Source: Chloroflexota bacterium (lineage in GTDB: Bacteria; Chloroflexota; Anaerolineae; UBA4142). From it: 64,000 nt of DNA. Shown one piece after another: positions 23,274 to 31,230 of the stretch. The stretch covers positions 1 to 64,000 of the forward strand of contig JACRBM010000024.1 in NCBI GenBank assembly GCA_016219275.1. The letters are read 5' to 3'. The notes under the pieces are model-generated. The model did no database searches and had not been told where the DNA came from. It saw only the letters and a program-made list of their open reading frames with translations. Within the stretch, counting starts at the first letter, position 1; every line of letters starts with the position of its first letter. Position numbers and translations under genes: made by a program.

Positions 23274-23310
23274 AGTCTGACAGGTTCGGTGAACCTGTCA
23301 GACTTTTTTT
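23274..23310 (+). terminator. rho-independent terminator
   Basis: The perfect 14-base arms AGTCTGACAGGTTC and GAACCTGTCAGACT have a 3-base loop and run into seven Ts. It ends the 60-residue gene. The stem is of the same CTGTCAGGTT palindrome family as at 46841 and 56652. Confidence 0.85.
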
Positions 23311-23317
23311 GTGACCG

Positions 23318-23353
23318 CGCAACCTTGCGGAGGTTGGTAACCTTCGCAAGGAT
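23318..23353. repeat. AACCTT(C/G)CGAAGGTT-type palindromes
   Basis: Two imperfect copies, GCAACCTTGCGGAGGTT and GGTAACCTTCGCAAGG, stand back to back. They match the inner palindromes of the element at 8886-9004. Confidence 0.6.
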
Positions 23354-23373
23354 AGGCTTGTAGATACGATTTT

Positions 23374-25083
23374 TTATCGGTGCGGGACAAAATCAATCAC
23401 CAGCGAGCCACCGAGGAATTCGCGCAGGATCGAATCTTCCGGCACGAATCGCGCGTCGCACGGATGAAACCATTGTAAGAACGTCAGCAGCCGTCGCGCT
23501 TCGACGTACTCGGGCGTGCCCGGCTCGACCTGGCGCAACAACGGTTCGGCGAGCGGCTTGAGCGCGGCGAGTTCGTACACCAGCGCCGAATTGAACATCA
23601 CATCGGCTTGTTCCTGGAACGGAAAAATGTTGCGTTGCTCGCCGCGCCGCACGCTTTCCCAACGTGCGATCGTTTCCTGCGCGGTGTACCCGCGCGTCTG
23701 CGCGTCGCGCACGATGCGGCGAATGAGCCGCGTGTCCGTCGTCGGCACGCGATTCAAGCGATCCAACTTGAGTTGCGTCAACGCGGAAACGTAAATACGA
23801 AACACGCGCTCGGGCGGAATGCGCGGCAAGAGATTCGGATTCAAGCCGTGAATACCCTCGATGAGCAACACGTGATCCGAACTCAGTTGCACCGTGTGCC
23901 CACGTTCGCGCTCGCCGGTTTCAAAATTATAGCGCGGCAATTCGACTGGCTCGCCATTCATCAACGCGAGCAAATGCTCGTTGAACAACGCGAGATCGAG
24001 CGCGTTCAGATGCTCGTAATCGTAATCGCCGTTTTCATCGCGCGGCGTTTCTTCGCGCCATACGAAATAATCGTCGAGTGAAAGCGGGAACGGGCGCAAT
24101 CCGTTCGCCAACAATTGAATCGTCAAGCGGCGCGCGAAGGTCGTTTTACCGGACGACGACGGTCCCGCAATCGCGATGAGGCGCACGCGGTCGCGCAACG
24201 CGTGAATCTCGGACGCGATTTCGGCGATGCGTTGCGCGTGCAACGCCTCGGCGACAAAGACGATTTCGCGCGAGCGCGATTGCGCGAGCGCCTGATTGAG
24301 CAGACTCGTATCGGTGACGCCGAGGAGCGCAAGCCACTGGCGATATTCGAGAAACACCGAGATCAATTTCGGCGATTGGTGAGGCGGCTCGAGCGATGTG
24401 GGGCGATTGCGCTGCGGAAATTGCAAAACGAAACCGGGCGGATATGCGCGCAAAGCGAATTGTTTCAAATAACCGGTCGAAGGCACGAGCATCCCGCCGA
24501 GGAAATAACGTTTCAGCTCGCGTAGACTGTGCACGCGAATGTCAATGCGTTCGTGCTGCGAAAGTAACCGGACTTGTTCTTCGTCGCCTTGCGCCTTGAA
24601 CAACTCGATGGCATCCGCGACGCGCAGTGTTTCGCGCGCAATCGCCACGTCTTCGGCGACGAGGGCGCGCATCCGTTGCTCGAGTTGCGCGATCTCGGCG
24701 TCCGTGAACGGCTCGCGACCCAGGACGCGGCAAAACACGCCGCCGTAGGTCAGCGAATAATCCACCGTGATGCGCGCCTGAAACAGATCGCGCGCGACGA
24801 CCTGGAGCAAAAACACAATCGAGCGTTGATAGATGCGAATGCCGTCTTCGGACGCGAGCGAGATCGGCTCGACATCTACATCCGCGATCAAGTGTTCGCT
24901 TAACTCGGCGAGTCGTCCGTTGACGACCGCCGCAACAATCGGGACACCATTCGGGAATGCCTTACGGACAAACGCTTCGAGACGCGCACCCGCCGGACCG
25001 CTAAAGACCCGTCCATCATGAAAGCGTACCTGAACATCCTGGCGGTGTTCACATTCCTGGATTTGTGAGAGTTCGTCGAGCAT
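23374..25083 (-). CDS. TGS-domain uridine kinase family protein
   Basis: This 569-residue protein begins with a TGS-like segment (RFHDGRVFSGPAGARLEAFV) and a region like the threonyl-tRNA synthetase second additional domain (residues about 70-200, including TVDYSLTYGG). From about residue 275 it has a uridine-kinase/phosphoribulokinase-type P-loop domain: IAGPSSSGKTTFARRL, the SLDDYFV aspartate and LLIEGIHGLNP. The same three-part arrangement is known in other bacterial nucleoside-kinase-like proteins. AAGGCGG precedes the ATG at 25083; an upstream extension has no support. The substrate may be uridine, but this is not certain. Confidence 0.87.
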   Translation of the reverse strand: MLDELSQIQECEHRQDVQVRFHDGRVFSGPAGARLEAFVRKAFPNGVPIVAAVVNGRLAELSEHLIADVDVEPISLASEDGIRIYQRSIVFLLQVVARDLFQARITVDYSLTYGGVFCRVLGREPFTDAEIAQLEQRMRALVAEDVAIARETLRVADAIELFKAQGDEEQVRLLSQHERIDIRVHSLRELKRYFLGGMLVPSTGYLKQFALRAYPPGFVLQFPQRNRPTSLEPPHQSPKLISVFLEYRQWLALLGVTDTSLLNQALAQSRSREIVFVAEALHAQRIAEIASEIHALRDRVRLIAIAGPSSSGKTTFARRLTIQLLANGLRPFPLSLDDYFVWREETPRDENGDYDYEHLNALDLALFNEHLLALMNGEPVELPRYNFETGERERGHTVQLSSDHVLLIEGIHGLNPNLLPRIPPERVFRIYVSALTQLKLDRLNRVPTTDTRLIRRIVRDAQTRGYTAQETIARWESVRRGEQRNIFPFQEQADVMFNSALVYELAALKPLAEPLLRQVEPGTPEYVEARRLLTFLQWFHPCDARFVPEDSILREFLGGSLVIDFVPHR

Positions 25084-25193
25084 CGTAGCCGCCTTGCGTG
25101 GCGCGTGAGGTTCGTCACAGAAATACACGGAAGCACAATGAAAATTATTCTTCTTCAATGGATTTCAGTGTGGTTCTGTGGCAGATGCAGAAT

Positions 25194-25946
25194 TCACCAC
25201 GTCAATTCACGTTCAAAATCTTGGATCACCTGCTCCAGCGACGGACGCGCCGGAATTTCGCGGAGCGCCTTTTCCCACACGCGCCCCAACCCGGACAAAT
25301 TGTGTGCGCCCGCGGTTGGGAACGCGATCTGTTTTTCTTTAGCGATCTGACGCGCGAGCGCGAGCATCCGCGCGTGATCCATCGGCGCATGCGTCACTGC
25401 GAACCACGCATCGAACACATCGCGCGCGCGCGGCGCTGTCGCAAAGAGCGCGACGCGCTCCGCCATCCATTCCTCCAACGCGATGACAGACACGGTTGCG
25501 CTCGGTTTGTCGCTGAACGGCGACAACAAGGGCACGCGCGCGGGCGACAAACGCATCTGTCCTGCGATGAGCGACAACGTGATGCGCGGTTGCGCGGCAG
25601 ACCGTCGCCCCAACGGTCCGACAAATTCAACGCGCGCCGCGCCGCGCTCGAACATCGTCAACTTGAAGGCGACGCCGCCGGCGGATGCCGCGCGCACCGC
25701 TTCGTCGAGCCACGCGGAAACCTCGCCCGTTTCGATCAACGTACATTCGGGTTCGACGATGGACGGATAATCCGCGCAGTACGCGTACCGCAGAGCCGCG
25801 CTCCCGCGCAAGACGAGCACACGCGCCAAGTCCGCGTGATCGAACAGCCCCTTGAGCAGACACGTGATCGCGTACACGCGTTCGACCGCCGCGAGATCGG
25901 TATGCCAGTGCGTGGCGAGTCGCCTGAGTTCGCCAAAGCCAATCAT
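25194..25946 (-). CDS. orphan AbiEii/AbiGii-type nucleotidyltransferase
   Basis: This is a 250-residue protein of the AbiEii/AbiGii (COG2253-like) nucleotidyltransferase family, whose members act as toxins in type IV toxin-antitoxin systems. The start MIGFGELRRLATHWH, the LLKGLF helix and the VLRGSAALRYAY core follow the family pattern; the later DVFDAWFA helix is also typical. The core has GSA, and the acidic pair of the canonical site is not obvious, so activity is uncertain. The ATG at 25946 is chosen because a promoter at 25959-25987 overlaps any longer start. No AbiEi antitoxin gene is adjacent. Confidence 0.75.
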   Translation of the reverse strand: MIGFGELRRLATHWHTDLAAVERVYAITCLLKGLFDHADLARVLVLRGSAALRYAYCADYPSIVEPECTLIETGEVSAWLDEAVRAASAGGVAFKLTMFERGAARVEFVGPLGRRSAAQPRITLSLIAGQMRLSPARVPLLSPFSDKPSATVSVIALEEWMAERVALFATAPRARDVFDAWFAVTHAPMDHARMLALARQIAKEKQIAFPTAGAHNLSGLGRVWEKALREIPARPSLEQVIQDFERELTW

Positions 25947-25958
25947 CGGTGGGGCTAA

Positions 25959-25987
25959 ATCATAGGACACAATGCGCGGGTTGTCAA
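25959..25987 (-). promoter_or_regulatory. promoter giving a nearly leaderless mRNA
   Basis: On the minus strand TTGACA (25987-25982) and TATGAT (25964-25959) are 17 bases apart, and the ATG of the AbiEii-like gene begins 13 bases beyond the -10 box. The expected transcript has only a few bases of leader, in line with the absence of a ribosome site. Confidence 0.65.
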
Positions 25988-26104
25988 GCACACGATTGTT
26001 CCCATGACAAAAGTACCCCGTTTTATTTTCCATGTCCAAAAGCAGAGGGCGAGCCGATGGCTCGCCCCATACGCACTGGTCCCCACATCGAAATGGAAAT
26101 GGCT

Positions 26105-27262
26105 CTAGCGCGCGGCGGCAGGGTCAAGCCACGATTCCATCTCGCGCTCGATGTCTACGCGACGAATGCTCCAGGGTCGGTCGGACGCGGCGAGCAGTTG
26201 GATGTTGACGAACTGCGTCGGCGTCGCGCCAAAACTCACATTCACCGGCGCATCGTTGCGCGATTTCTCGTACGCGATCTGCCAACGACTCGCGCTCGCG
26301 TTCCAGGTTGTGATGCGATAGCCCGCCGGGAGGTGCGCGGCGGGCGAAGCGAGCGCGATCCCGCTCACCGTCTCGATGCGACCCAGGTCAATCTGAAACC
26401 ACATCGCGGGCGATTGCGGCGCGTCGCTCGTCCACAACGAATCATCGCGATTATCTATCGCGCACGCGGCGGCGGCGAAGTTGTGACTCGCGCTTGCCGT
26501 CCACATCGTCGCCGAGTGAATCAGTACATCCGAAATCTGCCAACTTGCTTCCGCGTTTGCCAGCAGATCAATTTGCAAGTACTGAATCCGTTGCGGCGCA
26601 AACACCGCGACGACATCGTGCGCGTTGTCGCGTGCGACGCGCGCGAGTGAATTCCATGCTCTGCCGTCGGGCGACGCGTTTAGCACATAACCGCACGGAA
26701 ATCCCTTCCCAGGACTGAGGAACTGGACGCCATCCACGACGCGCGGCATTCCCAGGTTCACGCGAAACCACTGCCCCGGCGCTTGCGGCGCACCGCTATC
26801 CCAGGTCGTAAACATTTCGCCGTCAAGCGCGTGCGCCACGTGCGCGGGATTCAGATTCGATTCCGCACGCCAGCCGGTCACATCGCACGGCGCGGCGGTC
26901 ACCGCGACTGGTACGATCAACGGCGCGTCAAATTCCGTACTCGCCTCCGCGATCAAATCCCACGCGAGTTTGTACTTGCCCGGCATTTTCGGCGTCGCGA
27001 GCAACGCGCCGAGCGCGAGGGAATGTTGCGGCGCGAGATCCGCCGGCAACGCGGTGCGCCGGTCGTGGACCTCGATTTGGCGATCCATTTCGTCAAACCA
27101 CTTGAAGCCGACATGCACCGCGTTGCGACCACTCTGCTGCCACGCGCGCGCGCCGGTGTTTCGCACACGCAAATTCACCGTGAGCGTTTGACCGATCACG
27201 ACGCTGACCGGCGTGTCGTGCGACAGAAATTCGACCGACCATTCTTGATTCGACGCGGGCAT
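26105..27262 (-). CDS. protein with an N-terminal Ig-like domain and two discoidin (F5/8 type C) domains
   Basis: This is a 385-residue protein without a signal peptide. Residues 1-125 look like a beta-sandwich of the NPCBM-associated/CARDB type (LTVNLRVRNTGARAW, PGKYKLAWDLI). Two discoidin-like domains follow, at about 130-255 and 255-375, each with the pattern of a WDSGAPQAPGQWFRVNLG or WTSDAPQSPAMWFQIDLG strand, which bind carbohydrate in many relatives. AGAGGACAGG precedes the ATG. It may be cytoplasmic, or exported by a route not visible here. The ligand is unknown. Confidence 0.78.
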   Translation of the reverse strand: MPASNQEWSVEFLSHDTPVSVVIGQTLTVNLRVRNTGARAWQQSGRNAVHVGFKWFDEMDRQIEVHDRRTALPADLAPQHSLALGALLATPKMPGKYKLAWDLIAEASTEFDAPLIVPVAVTAAPCDVTGWRAESNLNPAHVAHALDGEMFTTWDSGAPQAPGQWFRVNLGMPRVVDGVQFLSPGKGFPCGYVLNASPDGRAWNSLARVARDNAHDVVAVFAPQRIQYLQIDLLANAEASWQISDVLIHSATMWTASASHNFAAAACAIDNRDDSLWTSDAPQSPAMWFQIDLGRIETVSGIALASPAAHLPAGYRITTWNASASRWQIAYEKSRNDAPVNVSFGATPTQFVNIQLLAASDRPWSIRRVDIEREMESWLDPAAAR

Positions 27263-27299
27263 CCTGTCCTCTTTGTTGGCGATTACCCATATTTCAATT

Positions 27300-27368
27300 C
27301 CACCGCAGACGCGGAGAACGCGGAGAAAAATACTAAAAAACTCTGCGCCCTCTGCGTCTCGGCGGTGA
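27300..27368. repeat. CCACCGCAGACGCGGAG inverted repeat
   Basis: The arms CCACCGCAGACGCGGAGAA... and ...CTCTGCGTCTCGGCGGTG face each other across about 30 bases. It is a near relative of the 39711-39790 element, with the same ACCGCAGAGACGCGGAG core. Confidence 0.65.
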
Positions 27369-27410
27369 AGAAAATCTAGTCACTCTGACCTGAACACAAA
27401 CACCAGCTCT

Positions 27411-27439
27411 TTGACGCTGAACATGACGCGGGTTATAAT
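27411..27439 (+). promoter_or_regulatory. sigma70-type promoter for the malic enzyme gene
   Basis: TTGACG (27411-27416) and TATAAT (27434-27439) are 17 bases apart. The leader to the ATG at 27522 is about 76 nt. Confidence 0.75.
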
Positions 27440-27521
27440 CGCGACTGAAGATAGCACAACGCGGGATGAGTGTCAAAATACGATCGCGCGGGTGCATGGC
27501 AATCATTTCAAGGAGGATGCA

Positions 27522-28871
27522 ATGTCCTGGGAACGTAAATTGATGCGCACGGTGCAATGCCAAAACGATGCGGTGCTCGGTACGCTCGCGCGCTTGTTCG
27601 ATGTGATCGCGGCGGCGGGTGGCAACGTCGGACAAGTGCAACTCATCAAAGAGGATCACAATCGCGTCGTGCGCGATATAACGATCTTTGCGGACGACGA
27701 AGCGCAACTCGAACATGTGCTCGACGCGATGCGGACGAATCCGGGCACGCGCGTGCTCGAAGTGCGCGACGAGGTGCTCGAACTGCATCGCCAAGGCAAG
27801 ATCGCGATTCGTAGTCGGTTCGCGATTGATTCGGTCGAGACCTTGCGTCGCGTTTACACGCCCGGCGTCGCCGAAGTGTGCATGAAGATCGCGCGCGATC
27901 CATCGCTCGCGCGACGATTTACCGCGACGTACCATTTCGTCGCGATTGTGACGGACGGTACGGCAGTGCTGGGTCTGGGCGACATCGGTCCGCTCGCGGG
28001 AATGCCGGTGATGGAAGGCAAGGCAATGTTGATGGAAACGCTCGTCGGTTTATCCGGCGTGCCGATCCTGCTCAACACCAAGGACCCGGACAAGATCGTG
28101 GAAACCGTCGCAATGATCGCGCCGACGTTCGGCGCGATTCAACTCGAAGATATTTCCGCGCCGCGCTGTTTTGAGATCGAAGAGAAACTCCAGGCGCGGC
28201 TCGACATCCCTGTGATGCACGACGATCAGCGCGGCACGGCAGTCGTGACAATTGCCGCGTTGATGTCCGCGTGCAAGTATGCGCGAATGGATTTGGGCAA
28301 GGCGGTGATCGGACAAATTGGGCTTGGCGCGGCGGGCATGTCCATCGCGAAAATGCTGATGCGGCTCACCGGCAACCCGGTGCTCGGTGCGGATTTGTCA
28401 CAAGCCGCGTTGGACATGCTGGGTCGCGAGGGCGGCACGCCATCGTCGCTCGGAGAGATCATGGCGAACGCCGACATTGTCATCGCGACGACCGGCGCAA
28501 AAGGTCTGATCAAACCGAACATGATTCGCAAAGGACAAATCATTCTCGCGTTGTCGAACCCGAATCCAGAGATCGAGCCGGATGACGCGCTCGCCGCCGG
28601 CGCGGCATTCGCGGCGGACGGCAAGTCGGTGAATAACGTGATGGGGTTCCCAGGAATTTTGCGCGGCGCGATTGACGCATACGTGCCGCGCATCACGCAG
28701 GAGATGTACCTCGCGGCGGCGGAAACGATTGCCGCGCTGACGCCGCAAGGTGAGCTGATGCCGAATCCGCTCGACAAGCGCGTGCATCGCGCGGTCGCGC
28801 AAGCGGTCGCGAAAAAAGCGATGGAGCAAGGGTTGGCGCGCGCGCCGTACGTGCCGTATGTGGAGGAGTGA
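27522..28871 (+). CDS. malic enzyme with N-terminal ACT domain
   Basis: This is a 449-residue NAD(P)-dependent malic enzyme that oxidatively decarboxylates malate to pyruvate. The N-terminal 85 residues form an ACT-type regulatory domain ([29 protein letters not shown]). The catalytic tyrosine is in [12 protein letters not shown], the lysine in MEGKAMLME, acidic metal ligands in [10 protein letters not shown], and the dinucleotide motif is [24 protein letters not shown] precedes the ATG at 27522; an in-frame ATG upstream lies before the ribosome site and is rejected. ACT fusion suggests amino-acid control. Confidence 0.93.
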   Translation: MSWERKLMRTVQCQNDAVLGTLARLFDVIAAAGGNVGQVQLIKEDHNRVVRDITIFADDEAQLEHVLDAMRTNPGTRVLEVRDEVLELHRQGKIAIRSRFAIDSVETLRRVYTPGVAEVCMKIARDPSLARRFTATYHFVAIVTDGTAVLGLGDIGPLAGMPVMEGKAMLMETLVGLSGVPILLNTKDPDKIVETVAMIAPTFGAIQLEDISAPRCFEIEEKLQARLDIPVMHDDQRGTAVVTIAALMSACKYARMDLGKAVIGQIGLGAAGMSIAKMLMRLTGNPVLGADLSQAALDMLGREGGTPSSLGEIMANADIVIATTGAKGLIKPNMIRKGQIILALSNPNPEIEPDDALAAGAAFAADGKSVNNVMGFPGILRGAIDAYVPRITQEMYLAAAETIAALTPQGELMPNPLDKRVHRAVAQAVAKKAMEQGLARAPYVPYVEE

Positions 28872-28945
28872 GTAGAGAGAAAAACAGAGGACAAATTTCG
28901 AATTACGAAGGACAATCGAAAATCCAAAATCGAAAATTTCACGGC

Positions 28946-28980
28946 GCGGACATGCGAGCGTTTATACCGTACATGTCCGC
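28946..28980. repeat. GCGGACATG inverted repeat
   Basis: The arms GCGGACATG (28946-28954) and CATGTCCGC (28972-28980) flank 17 bases and touch the stop of the DUF2283 gene. No T-run follows, so this is only a possible processing or termination hairpin. Confidence 0.4.
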
Positions 28981-29207
28981 TATCGCTTGCTTGCGTGCAG
29001 AATCGTATAGCCGATGACCTGGTTATCCTCGTAACGCACAACAACATCATCCTCGGTCAATTCGCTATCGGTTGCAAAGCTGGGTTTCTTGAAATTAATG
29101 TATAACGTATCCGCCTCAACGTCGTAGGACAACCACATCGTTCGTTCAGGTGATTGTTTGACCTTGGGCAGCAAGTTGAGATAAGTTTGATATTCCATTA
29201 CGGCCAT
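28980..29207 (-). CDS. DUF2283-family small protein (antitoxin-like partner)
   Basis: This is a 75-residue DUF2283 protein with the family pattern of a YDVEADTLYINF strand and a VVVRYEDNQVIGYTIL strand. The ATG at 29207 has AGGAG upstream, and the gene overlaps the end of the nuclease-like gene by 10 bp, so the pair is translationally coupled. A second copy of this gene order is at 36860-37392. An antitoxin role is inferred from the pairing, not demonstrated for the family here. Confidence 0.8.
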   Translation of the reverse strand: MAVMEYQTYLNLLPKVKQSPERTMWLSYDVEADTLYINFKKPSFATDSELTEDDVVVRYEDNQVIGYTILHASKR

Positions 29208-29500
29208 AGTTGTCTCCTTTTGTCGAGTGAACGAATCCGCCGTGTCAAAAACGCCGTGATGACAAATCCATCCGCTTCCTCTTCCCGATACACAACCACA
29301 AGCCACTTGCCGTTTTCCACATCGCGCACCGCTAGCAATTCGCCTTCGCCACCGGATAGAATTCGCGCAGGTCGCGCGATGGCTTCGAGAACATTGGACT
29401 GCCAGCCAGTCAACTCGGCGTGTTCTTTTGAGATGTGTGCCCAACGTTCATCGGTGAGACGGATTGGTTTTCCATTAATCGAGAGAGCAATGTCGGGCAT
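29198..29500 (-). CDS. nuclease-like toxin candidate (PBECR/DUF4258-type fold)
   Basis: This is a 100-residue protein with an ERWAHISKEH segment, an LVVVYREE strand and a C-terminal GFVITAFLTRRI segment. This layout matches small BECR/PBECR/DUF4258-type proteins, some of which are ribonuclease toxins. The paralogue at 36860 shares the HISKEH-like helix and the GF-[VL]-IT-[AT]-[FY]-x-T strand. AAAAAGGCGACGAT precedes the ATG at 29500. It overlaps the downstream DUF2283 gene. Toxicity and RNA cleavage are inference. Confidence 0.72.
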   Translation of the reverse strand: MPDIALSINGKPIRLTDERWAHISKEHAELTGWQSNVLEAIARPARILSGGEGELLAVRDVENGKWLVVVYREEEADGFVITAFLTRRIRSLDKRRQLWP

Positions 29501-29565
29501 ATCGTCGCCTTTTTCAAAAGTCGTACCGAACCTGCTTCGTGCAAACTAGCGTACCTCTACCCCAA

Positions 29566-29593
29566 GTATACGCTACTTTTCTCCGATAAACAA
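29566..29593 (-). promoter_or_regulatory. candidate promoter for the 29500 pair
   Basis: TTGTTT (29593-29588) and TATACT (29571-29566) are 16 bases apart on the minus strand, about 70 bases before the ATG. Confidence 0.45.
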
Positions 29594-29628
29594 TATCAGC
29601 CCGATCATCTCGGGCTGATACTTTTTTT
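29592..29628. terminator. hairpin terminator near the end of the chagasin-like gene
   Basis: A stem ATCAGCCCGA with TCGGGCTGAT is flanked by seven Ts on the plus side. In the minus direction, that of the chagasin-like gene ending at 29632, the following sequence is only moderately T-rich, so its orientation is uncertain. Confidence 0.5.
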
Positions 29629-29631
29629 ACG

Positions 29632-30045
29632 TTAGCGCACCGCGACCTGGACGGTGAACGTTTTGAGCGGCGGCACGTCGTTCTCCCAAACGCGATGGTA
29701 AACCATCTTGAGCGTCGTCATACCCGCGCCCAGCGTCTCGAAGCGAAACGTTTCGGTGCCGCCCATCCCAAGCAACGGCGGATTGCTAATCGAAAACGAT
29801 TTGAAAACCGATTCGCTCGATTGACGCAAGACTGCGCCGTCAATCTCGACCACATCCCAGCGGTACCCGGTGCTTGGATTCGACTCCAACGTGACGAACA
29901 ACGTTTGCCCGCGCGCGACTTGTTTTTGCCCGCCGTTGGCGTTCGCGTCTACGTTCACTTCGGACGGGCTACAGCCGCCGGCAAGAAACACAAGCACGAC
30001 CGTGATGACCAAGGCGTTCCGTACGTCACTCAGTATGCCCCACAT
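29632..30045 (-). CDS. chagasin-like cysteine-protease inhibitor lipoprotein
   Basis: This is a 137-residue protein with a hydrophobic N terminus ending in the lipobox LAGGC, so it is probably anchored to the membrane. The rest matches the chagasin (inhibitor I42) fold: NPSTGYRW (the usual NPTTGYxW loop), GMGGTETFRF (the GxGG loop) and YHRVWE in place of the RPW loop. AGGAGG precedes the ATG. Its target may be extracellular papain-like peptidases. This is inferred from loop conservation. Confidence 0.85.
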   Translation of the reverse strand: MWGILSDVRNALVITVVLVFLAGGCSPSEVNVDANANGGQKQVARGQTLFVTLESNPSTGYRWDVVEIDGAVLRQSSESVFKSFSISNPPLLGMGGTETFRFETLGAGMTTLKMVYHRVWENDVPPLKTFTVQVAVR

Positions 30046-30112
30046 GTGTCCCTCCTCGTGAGCATTCCGCTCTCACTTGAAGGACGTTGCATTCCAAAAA
30101 AAGGTTCCCGCG

Positions 30113-31153
30113 CTAGCGCAAATTCGCGACGTCGAAACTCATTTTCTCCAAAACCTCGATCAACTCGTCGGGCAAGGGCGCGGTGAACCTGACCGCGCGC
30201 TGATCGCGCGGCAACGTAAACTCGAGCTTCCACGCATGCAAAAATTGTCGCGTCGCGCCAAGCATATTTTTCGCGCGACCATAGACTGCATCGGCGACGA
30301 CCGGAAATCCGAGAAACGCCAGATGCACGCGAATCTGGTGCGTGCGCCCGGTCTGCGGCTCGACTTGGAGAAACGTGTGCGCGCCGAGATTCGCCAGTGT
30401 GTGGTACACCGTCACCGACGCGCGCGTTTTACCTTGTGTTACCACCGCCATTCTTTGGCGATGCTTCAGATCGCGTCCAATGGGCGCATCAATTTTTCCG
30501 CTTGGCGGTTGCACGATGCCTTCGACGAGAGCGAGGTACGTTTTCTTGACACGGCGCGCTTTGAACTGCGCCTGCAAACCGCGCATCGCCGCGTCATTTT
30601 TCGCTACGACGATGATGCCGCTCGTCTCACTATCGAGACGATGGACGATGCCTGGTCGTTCCTCGCCACCGACCCCACCCCAGCCCTCCCCTTGTAAAGG
30701 GGAGGGAGCATCTCCACCGCGTCCCTCTCCTTTACAAGGGGAGGGCGCATCTCCACCGCGTCCCTCTCCTTGCAAAGGGGAGGGAGAGGGAGGGGTTTGC
30801 ATGTAACCAAGAATCGCGTTGACGAGCGTACCTTCGCTATGCCCTGCCGCCGGATGAACAACCATGCCCGCCGGTTTGTTGATGACAATGAGATCGTCGT
30901 CCTCGTACAAAATATCGAGCGGGATATTTTCCGCGCGCGGCGTCGCCGGTTCGGGCGGCGGGACGCGTACAGTGATCGTCTCGCCGACTTGTACTTTGTA
31001 ACTCGCCTTGCGCGCGAGATTGTTGACAAGAATAAATCCGTCCTCAATCAATCGCTGTGCTGCCGCACGCGAAAGTTCGGGCAGTTGCTCCGCGATGTAG
31101 CGGTCGAGGCGCGTGTCATTCGAGATGACGGTTAGAACAGTTGTTGTATCCAT
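30113..31153 (-). CDS. rluD: RluD-family 23S rRNA pseudouridine synthase with a repeat-derived insert
   Basis: This is a 346-residue RluA/RluD-type pseudouridine synthase with an N-terminal S4 domain (RLDRYIAEQLPELSRAAAQR) and the catalytic aspartate in IVHRLDSETSGIIVVAK. The normal fold is interrupted between NAILGY and RPGIVHRLD by about 47 residues (119-165) of three tandem copies of a SPLQGEGRGGDAP-like unit, encoded by a palindromic repeat at 30659-30799. The remaining protein has the usual length. The ATG at 31153 lacks a strong ribosome site. Confidence 0.92.
   Translation of the reverse strand: MDTTTVLTVISNDTRLDRYIAEQLPELSRAAAQRLIEDGFILVNNLARKASYKVQVGETITVRVPPPEPATPRAENIPLDILYEDDDLIVINKPAGMVVHPAAGHSEGTLVNAILGYMQTPPSPSPLQGEGRGGDAPSPCKGEGRGGDAPSPLQGEGWGGVGGEERPGIVHRLDSETSGIIVVAKNDAAMRGLQAQFKARRVKKTYLALVEGIVQPPSGKIDAPIGRDLKHRQRMAVVTQGKTRASVTVYHTLANLGAHTFLQVEPQTGRTHQIRVHLAFLGFPVVADAVYGRAKNMLGATRQFLHAWKLEFTLPRDQRAVRFTAPLPDELIEVLEKMSFDVANLR
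30659..30799. repeat. in-frame GC-rich palindromic repeat inside rluD
   Basis: Three copies of a unit containing CCCTCCCCTTGTAAAGGGGAG (its halves are inverted repeats), separated by CATCTCCACCGCGTCCCTCTC-like spacers, are inserted in the coding sequence and translate as tandem SPLQGEGRGGDAP. Similar GC-rich palindromes occur in the pyrK-like gene (about 15165-15190) and intergenically at 32364-32410. Confidence 0.85.
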
Positions 31154-31163
31154 CTTGGTCCAG

Positions 31164-31192
31164 ACCCTTTGGGTTTTAGAAACCCAAAGGGT
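31164..31192. repeat. ACCCTTTGGGTTT inverted repeat
   Basis: Perfect 13-base arms ACCCTTTGGGTTT and AAACCCAAAGGGT surround three bases, 11 bases upstream of the rluD ATG. No run of Ts follows on either side. Confidence 0.55.
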
Positions 31193-31200
31193 CGCGTAAT

Positions 31201-31227
31201 AAAAAACCCCAACACGCGGCTGGGGCT
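31201..31227 (-). terminator. candidate terminator after lspA
   Basis: On the minus strand CCCCA and TGGGG arms with a 9-base loop are followed by six Ts, just after the lspA stop at 31231. Confidence 0.6.
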
Positions 31228-31230
31228 ATC

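Noticed and set aside
30671-30790. The tandem unit in rluD as a CRISPR-like array
   Set aside because: The repeats are palindromic, the spacers are near-identical, and the array has only three units within an open reading frame.
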